Positions 34,938 through 38,724 of a stretch of 38,724 nt of DNA are shown here, in pieces. The first letter of the stretch is position 1. Each line of letters opens with the position of its first letter. The DNA lies in contig ONNQ01000025.1 of assembly GCA_900319245.1 (NCBI GenBank), positions 1 through 38,724 of the forward strand, given 5' to 3'. A model generated the notes under the pieces. The model was not told the DNA's origin, ran no database searches, and saw only the letters and a program-made list of their open reading frames with translations. The position numbers were made by a program, and so were the translations under genes. The DNA comes from an uncultured Lachnospiraceae bacterium (GTDB lineage Bacteria; Bacillota; Clostridia; Lachnospirales; Lachnospiraceae).

Positions 34938-36983
34938 ATGCAAATGACGTACGCTTTGGACGCGCGATGCACGGATATTCTGAAGATGGTGGTCTACGCA
35001 GGCGGATATGTCAGCGTCAGCGATATCACTGAGCAGCTGGGAATCTCCAAGCGGAGCGCCTACTATGATATAGAAAAGATCAATGACTGGCTGCGGGACA
35101 ACGGCCTTGCCGAGCTGGAGCGAGACCGCTTTAAGGGCGTCCGCGTCGACGACAGCGAAGCGGCGAAGATCCAAGCGCTCCTGTTTCAGAAGACCGGACG
35201 GGTCCACCGCACCTTCAGCCCGATCGAGCGCGAGCGCCTCGCGATCTGCCTGCTGATGATCTATGAGAAACCGGTCTACGTGGAGACCCTCATGGAGTTT
35301 ACGGATGTGAGCCGCAACACAACCGTCAGCGACCTCAAGGACGTCGCCGCCTTTTTAAAAAAGAATAAGCTCAAACTGCATTATCTTATTAAAAAGGGTT
35401 ACCGGATCCAGGGCGATCCCGTGAAAAAGCGCGCCCTATTCTTCCTCTACTTTCCGCAGTTCATCGACTATTTTGCCCAGTCGCTATTCTCGGAAAAGCA
35501 GGCAGAGATCATTCGCGACATTCAGCTTGCTCTCAAGGAAATCGAACACGAGCTGCATTCCGAATATGTGAGCGGCATGCTGCCGACGCTGGCTGTTTTC
35601 CTGGCTTCGCTCCGCATGGAGGGACCCTGCAGCGCAGATGAGATCAGCTTTTCCGACATTGATATGCGGGAGATCATGGAGACGCAGGAATATATGCTGG
35701 TCTGCCAGTATTTTGACTGGCTATGCGAAGCAGAGCAGATCTACGCCGCGCTCCATCTGCTCGGATCGAGGACACAAACTGAACCAATCCTGGTGGAAAA
35801 GGGGGAGAAAGAAGCGAGGGAGATTGCCTCCATGCTGGTCAAGAGCTTCGAGGAGATTTCCGGCATCCGCTACGGCGACCAGAGAGAGATCACGAAAGCA
35901 CTGGCTTCCCACCTGAAGACATCGCTCTACCGCTACCGCTACGGTATTCAACTGGGTAATCCCATGTTGGAGAACATTCGGGCCGAATATAAAGAGCTGT
36001 TTGAACTGACCAAAGCCGCCTTTTTGCGGATCAGTGACGAGATTGGTTTCCACGTCGCCGACGCGGAGATTGCTTACCTGACGCTTCATTTTGGCGCCTT
36101 CATGTCGCCTGAAGATACCGTCAACCGCCCCTATAGGATTCTGATCATCTGCCCCAACGGCGTCGGCACCAGCAATATGATCAAGTCCGAAGTGCGGCGG
36201 CTGGTCCCCAAGGCCACAGAGGTGCGCAACATCCCGCTGAGCCGTTACACCGCGGATTGTCCCTACGACGTCATCATCTCCACCGTTCCCATTGAGAACG
36301 AAAAGCGTCTGATCGTCGTCAATCCCATTCTGAACGACCAGGACAGGGTTGCGATCCTTCGTAAATGTATCAATACAGAGCCTTCTGCGAGAATACAGAT
36401 TGACGAGGTCATGCGTATTGCCAGGAAGTATATCTCTTCGGACAAGATCGCCGCTTTCGAGGAAGAGATCGCGGGCTGCTTCACTGCGCTCAAGGTGCCG
36501 GAAGCGCCGCGTACCGATTATGGAGCGGGCATCATGCAGTATCTGCTGCCCTCCCACATCCAGATCATTCCCGACAAAACCGACTGGAAAGAGGCGCTGG
36601 TGCGCTCCTGCCGCCCTCTCCTCCTCGATGACTCCATCACGCAGGAATATGTGGACGCCATCCTGGAAGAGCAGACGCAGCAGCACCACTATATGTTCCT
36701 CACAGACGGACTTGTGCTCGCGCATTCCAAGAGTGAGCACGGCGTCAAAAAAGTGGACGCAGCCATGACCGTCTTCAAGGAGTCGGTCACATGGGAAAAC
36801 GGCAAAATGGTCCATATCATCGTATCGATCGCGGCAGAGGACCAGACGAGACATATCCGCATACTCAACGATATCCTCGATATCTTCTCAAATAAAAAGA
36901 GCCTCGAGCAGATCCCTGCTCTCGGCTCTCCCTCTGAAGTTCGTGAATATCTGCAGCGGCGCCTGGATGCGGCGGCGAAATAA
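34938..36983 (+). CDS. LicR/BglG-type transcriptional activator with PRD, EIIB and EIIA domains
   Basis: A 681-residue PTS-controlled regulator. Residues 1-70 hold a helix-turn-helix (ISVSD-like YVSVSDITEQLGISKRS), and a second, Mga-like helix-turn-helix lies at about 95-160. Two PTS regulation domains follow (about 175-280 and 300-390). PRD2 keeps both histidines (His325, His384). PRD1 keeps only the second (His273). An EIIB-like domain has Cys405 in CPNGVGTSN, and a C-terminal EIIA-like domain has His596 in LAHSKSEHG. It should activate the divergent PTS operon when its PRDs and EIIB/EIIA sites report sugar uptake. GGAGGG precedes the ATG at 34938. Confidence 0.92.
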   Translation: MQMTYALDARCTDILKMVVYAGGYVSVSDITEQLGISKRSAYYDIEKINDWLRDNGLAELERDRFKGVRVDDSEAAKIQALLFQKTGRVHRTFSPIERERLAICLLMIYEKPVYVETLMEFTDVSRNTTVSDLKDVAAFLKKNKLKLHYLIKKGYRIQGDPVKKRALFFLYFPQFIDYFAQSLFSEKQAEIIRDIQLALKEIEHELHSEYVSGMLPTLAVFLASLRMEGPCSADEISFSDIDMREIMETQEYMLVCQYFDWLCEAEQIYAALHLLGSRTQTEPILVEKGEKEAREIASMLVKSFEEISGIRYGDQREITKALASHLKTSLYRYRYGIQLGNPMLENIRAEYKELFELTKAAFLRISDEIGFHVADAEIAYLTLHFGAFMSPEDTVNRPYRILIICPNGVGTSNMIKSEVRRLVPKATEVRNIPLSRYTADCPYDVIISTVPIENEKRLIVVNPILNDQDRVAILRKCINTEPSARIQIDEVMRIARKYISSDKIAAFEEEIAGCFTALKVPEAPRTDYGAGIMQYLLPSHIQIIPDKTDWKEALVRSCRPLLLDDSITQEYVDAILEEQTQQHHYMFLTDGLVLAHSKSEHGVKKVDAAMTVFKESVTWENGKMVHIIVSIAAEDQTRHIRILNDILDIFSNKKSLEQIPALGSPSEVREYLQRRLDAAAK

Positions 36984-37050
36984 AACTGCCATGGCGGTGC
37001 CTGAAAGAACTCGCGTATGAATGGTCCATATGTCTGTCATTGTAAGCAAA

Positions 37051-37085
37051 AGATTCCGGGGCGTCATTCGATCCGGAATCTATTT
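37051..37085. terminator. Convergent terminator overlapping the end of an EIIB gene
   Basis: Nine-base perfect arms (37051-37059 and 37073-37081) lie across the stop codon of the minus-strand EIIB gene ending at 37064. On the minus strand a TTTT run follows, and on the plus strand ATTTT. It probably serves both the activator gene and the EIIB pair. Confidence 0.6.
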
Positions 37086-37369
37086 TCTGTACTTGCAAGT
37101 GCTCTGTTCAGCTTGTCCTTAAATTCATCGGTAGAGATCATATCCTTGATCACCACAACCCTCTTAAAGTCCTTCATCTGCGGTGCAATATCCAGTCCCA
37201 CCACATAGAGCTCATCGGTAAAACTGTTCGCCTCCGAAAGTGGTATGTGGCGTACTGTTATATCAGACCTGCCGATCGCGGCAAGCGCTCTCTTCAAATT
37301 CATTTCCATGATCATGGAACTTCCCAGTCCGTTGCTGCAACAGCAGACGATTGAACGAATGGCCCGCAT
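37064..37369 (-). CDS. Free-standing PTS EIIB-like protein, second of a tandem pair
   Basis: A 101-residue EIIB of the same type as the one in the PTS operon, with active-site loop CCCSNGLGSS and Cys11 as expected phosphosite. It is the most divergent of the three in the window (RHIPLSEANSFTDELYVVG against TGHASLSEIGEYDADLFVTG). No EIIC gene accompanies it. It follows the other free-standing EIIB gene by 27 bp and converges on the activator gene. Possible roles are an alternative phosphate partner of the local EIIC, or a signal to the activator. The arrangement is inferred to be regulatory, not proven. Confidence 0.88.
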   Translation of the reverse strand: MRAIRSIVCCCSNGLGSSMIMEMNLKRALAAIGRSDITVRHIPLSEANSFTDELYVVGLDIAPQMKDFKRVVVIKDMISTDEFKDKLNRALASTENRFRIE

Positions 37370-37396
37370 ACTTTCTCCCTTCCCGGTTATGTCTTA

Positions 37397-37702
37397 TCAA
37401 TCGATAAAAAAAGTGTCCGATTCCTGTGCGAATGCTGTTCTCAGCTTCTCGGTCAGTTCCTTCAGTGAGATGAGTCTTGTAAGAACGATCACTCTGGGGT
37501 ATTTTCTCATCTGCTCCGCAAGATCTTTACCTGTCACAAACAAGTCTGCATCATACTCACCGATCTCGGAGAGCGAGGCGTGTCCCGTCGTCACTCCTTT
37601 GATCTGCAGATTGGCCAGTGCTCTCTGCAGATTCATTTCCACCATCAAAGAGCTCCCTATCCCACTGCTGCAGCAGCAGACGATCCGTCGAATTGGTCTC
37701 AT
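37397..37702 (-). CDS. Free-standing PTS EIIB-like protein, first of a tandem pair
   Basis: A 101-residue EIIB with loop CCCSSGIGSS and Cys11 as expected phosphosite. Its second half (EMNLQRALANL, GHASLSEI, KYPRVIVL, ELTEKLRTAFAQESDTFFID) is very close to the EIIB of the PTS operon, pointing to duplication. GGAGG precedes the ATG at 37702, and a promoter lies at 37733-37762. It and the following EIIB gene form their own operon without EIIA or EIIC. Confidence 0.9.
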   Translation of the reverse strand: MRPIRRIVCCCSSGIGSSLMVEMNLQRALANLQIKGVTTGHASLSEIGEYDADLFVTGKDLAEQMRKYPRVIVLTRLISLKELTEKLRTAFAQESDTFFID

Positions 37703-37732
37703 TGTCCTTCCTCCAGTGTAGTATCTTTCTCA

Positions 37733-37762
37733 AGTATCCTGTTCTTCGGCGCTGTTAGTCAA
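37733..37762 (-). promoter_or_regulatory. Promoter of the free-standing EIIB pair
   Basis: TTGACT (37762-37757), 18 bases, GATACT (37738-37733) on the minus strand, giving a leader of about 25 bases. The good -35 box suggests factor-independent expression, unlike the PTS operon promoter. Confidence 0.5.
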
Positions 37763-37819
37763 TCATATCATTGATCGGCGCGCTCAATTCGTCACACAAA
37801 TGCAGCTTTCACGCATCAT

Positions 37820-38293
37820 TCAGTGCCTCTTCGTAAGGAACTGTAATAGCGCGGTGCATCCCTGCAGCACATCGTCCCAGGTCTCGTCAAAGTTGTCCGT
37901 GTACCAGGGATCCGCCACTTCCTGCCCGCTTCGACCGCAGTAGTCCAAAAGGAGCGATATTTTGCCATCCGGGTCGCCGCCGTAAATCCGCTTCATGTTG
38001 AAGACATTCGCGTAGTCCATCCCGATCAGATAATCGTAATACTTGTAATCGTCGCGGGTGGTCCTGCGGGCGCGCTTGCCGCCGGGGTCAATACCGTGCT
38101 CCTTGAGCTTCTTACGCGCAGGCGGATAGACCGGGTTGCCCCTCCCGCCCCAGATCTCTTCAGTGCTTGTGGCAGCGGAAGCGATCTCGAACTCGTCCTC
38201 GAGACCAGCCTTTTTTACAAGGTCTTTCATTACAAATTCGGCCATTGGTGAACGGCAGATATTGCCGTGGCAAATGAATAAAATTTTTATCAT
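37820..38293 (-). CDS. Low-molecular-weight protein-tyrosine-phosphatase
   Basis: A 157-residue cytoplasmic phosphatase. The C-X5-R signature is at the N-terminus, CHGNICRS (Cys8 to Arg14), and the general acid is in DPWY near the C-terminus; both are canonical. Family members dephosphorylate tyrosine (or in some cases arginine) residues of proteins. No cognate kinase is beside it, so its partner is unknown. The start at 38293 has only a weak ribosome-binding site. It is the last chromosomal gene before a repeat-rich stretch and a recombinase gene. Confidence 0.94.
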   Translation of the reverse strand: MIKILFICHGNICRSPMAEFVMKDLVKKAGLEDEFEIASAATSTEEIWGGRGNPVYPPARKKLKEHGIDPGGKRARRTTRDDYKYYDYLIGMDYANVFNMKRIYGGDPDGKISLLLDYCGRSGQEVADPWYTDNFDETWDDVLQGCTALLQFLTKRH

Positions 38294-38303
38294 GCGAATT
38301 TTT

Positions 38304-38472
38304 GCCAGCTTATGCCGCGTTTTGCCTTATTTTATGCGGGTTTCCGCGATTTTCGATTTCATTGAAATCCGGCATAAACTGGCATCTCCTTGCATATCCT
38401 GGACTTCAATGTTGATAAAATGTTGATAAAACGGGCCGAAAAACAGGCCGAAAACCGCGTTTTATCAACATT
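38304..38472. repeat. Nested inverted and direct repeats beside the recombinase gene
   Basis: A 14-bp inverted repeat with one mismatch (38304-38317 and 38370-38383) encloses the perfect palindrome GATTTCATTGAAATC (38355-38369). Next come two overlapping direct copies of AATGTTGATAAAA (38408-38420, 38419-38431). The second forms a perfect 15-bp inverted repeat with 38458-38472, and between the arms GGCCGAAAA occurs twice. The density and position just past the recombinase 3' end suit recombinase binding sites or an element end. The last hairpin could also be the recombinase gene's terminator. Confidence 0.65.
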
Positions 38473-38507
38473 GGATTTTTGCGGTTTCACCAGTTTTCCA
38501 TCCCTTT

Positions 38508-38724
38508 TCATTCCCCTGAGGACTTTCTGCGCTGCTTCCGGCGCTCGATCTTCTCACTCATTTTGACTTCTCTCTGCATGCGTTCCAGCTCCTGCTCCGC
38601 ATCGATCAGTCCCAGATGCGTGTAGGTGTTCAGGGTGACGCTGATATCCGTATGGCCCATCAGATACTTGAGGGTATTCGGATTCATTCCCTTCTTGGCC
38701 TTCTCGCTGCAGTAGGTATGCCGG
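38508..38724 (-). CDS. Tyrosine recombinase (site-specific integrase), C-terminal part, cut by the window edge
   Basis: The last 72 codons of a phage or conjugative-element integrase. The frame reads RHTYCSEKAKKGMNPNTL, then LMGHTDISVTLNTYTHL, then a charged tail ending RRKSSGE and a TGA at 38510-38508. Visible catalytic elements are the RH of the HxxR region at the edge, the GH motif, and the nucleophilic Tyr in LNTYTHL. The 5' part lies beyond 38724. It marks an integrated element that extends to the right. Confidence 0.9.
   Translation of the reverse strand, partial: RHTYCSEKAKKGMNPNTLKYLMGHTDISVTLNTYTHLGLIDAEQELERMQREVKMSEKIERRKQRRKSSGE

Noticed and set aside
38304-38472. CRISPR array
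   Set aside because: The repeats are nested inverted and direct copies of different lengths without regular spacers.

Overview
The window reads as the chromosome of a Gram-positive anaerobe of the class Clostridia, most likely Lachnospiraceae. The pointers are strong GGAGG ribosome-binding sites, an hrcA-grpE-dnaK-dnaJ-prmA-rsmE heat-shock cluster behind a perfect CIRCE operator, hprK beside whiA and an HPr-like gene, a split two-subunit transketolase, and a threonyl-tRNA synthetase without a TGS domain. This placement is an inference from gene content and order; no rRNA or tRNA gene is present to test it. Apart from three short stretches, everything is on the minus strand.

Layout, left to right. 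Positions 1-369 hold no recognisable gene but contain the terminator of the heat-shock operon. Positions 370-7476 are that operon, read leftwards: CIRCE promoter, hrcA, grpE, dnaK, dnaJ, prmA, rsmE. The dnaK frame is broken by an apparent internal deletion of about 80 bp, and the dnaK-dnaJ spacer is packed with hairpins. Positions 7511-10590 hold uppP, an aminotransferase and a GNAT acetyltransferase with an extra N-terminal domain.

Positions 10549-11016 are a gene-free, hairpin-rich stretch. Positions 11017-20171 form a long minus-strand housekeeping array: mrp-type ATPase, coaX, ftsH, uvrC, hprK, murB, whiA and an HPr-like gene. The HPr-like protein has Glu at residue 15 in place of the phosphorylatable His but keeps Ser46. 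It therefore looks like a Crh-type regulator for the HPr kinase encoded three genes upstream. Upstream of the array are an alpha/beta hydrolase and a large SnoaL-like/PAS/coiled-coil protein ending in a degenerate kinase ATPase domain.

Positions 24120-27602 switch to the plus strand: rlmH, then a polar amino-acid ABC transporter (binding lipoprotein, permease, ATPase) with its own promoter and terminators. Positions 27637-30181 hold thrS and an unrecognised gene on the minus strand.

Positions 30293-37762 are a sugar PTS locus. A minus-strand operon encodes EIIA, an ascorbate-type EIIC, EIIB and both transketolase subunits. It is divergent from a plus-strand LicR/BglG-type activator that carries PRD, EIIB and EIIA domains. 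Converging on the activator gene is a two-gene minus-strand operon of two further free-standing EIIB proteins with no transporter. This is the most unusual regulatory arrangement in the window. The direct link of a PTS to a transketolase suggests that the imported sugar becomes a ketose phosphate used by transketolase.

The right end holds a low-molecular-weight tyrosine phosphatase, a repeat-dense non-coding stretch, and the C-terminal 72 codons of a tyrosine recombinase cut by the window edge. An integrated element probably begins here and continues to the right. No CRISPR array, insertion sequence, riboswitch or T-box was seen.
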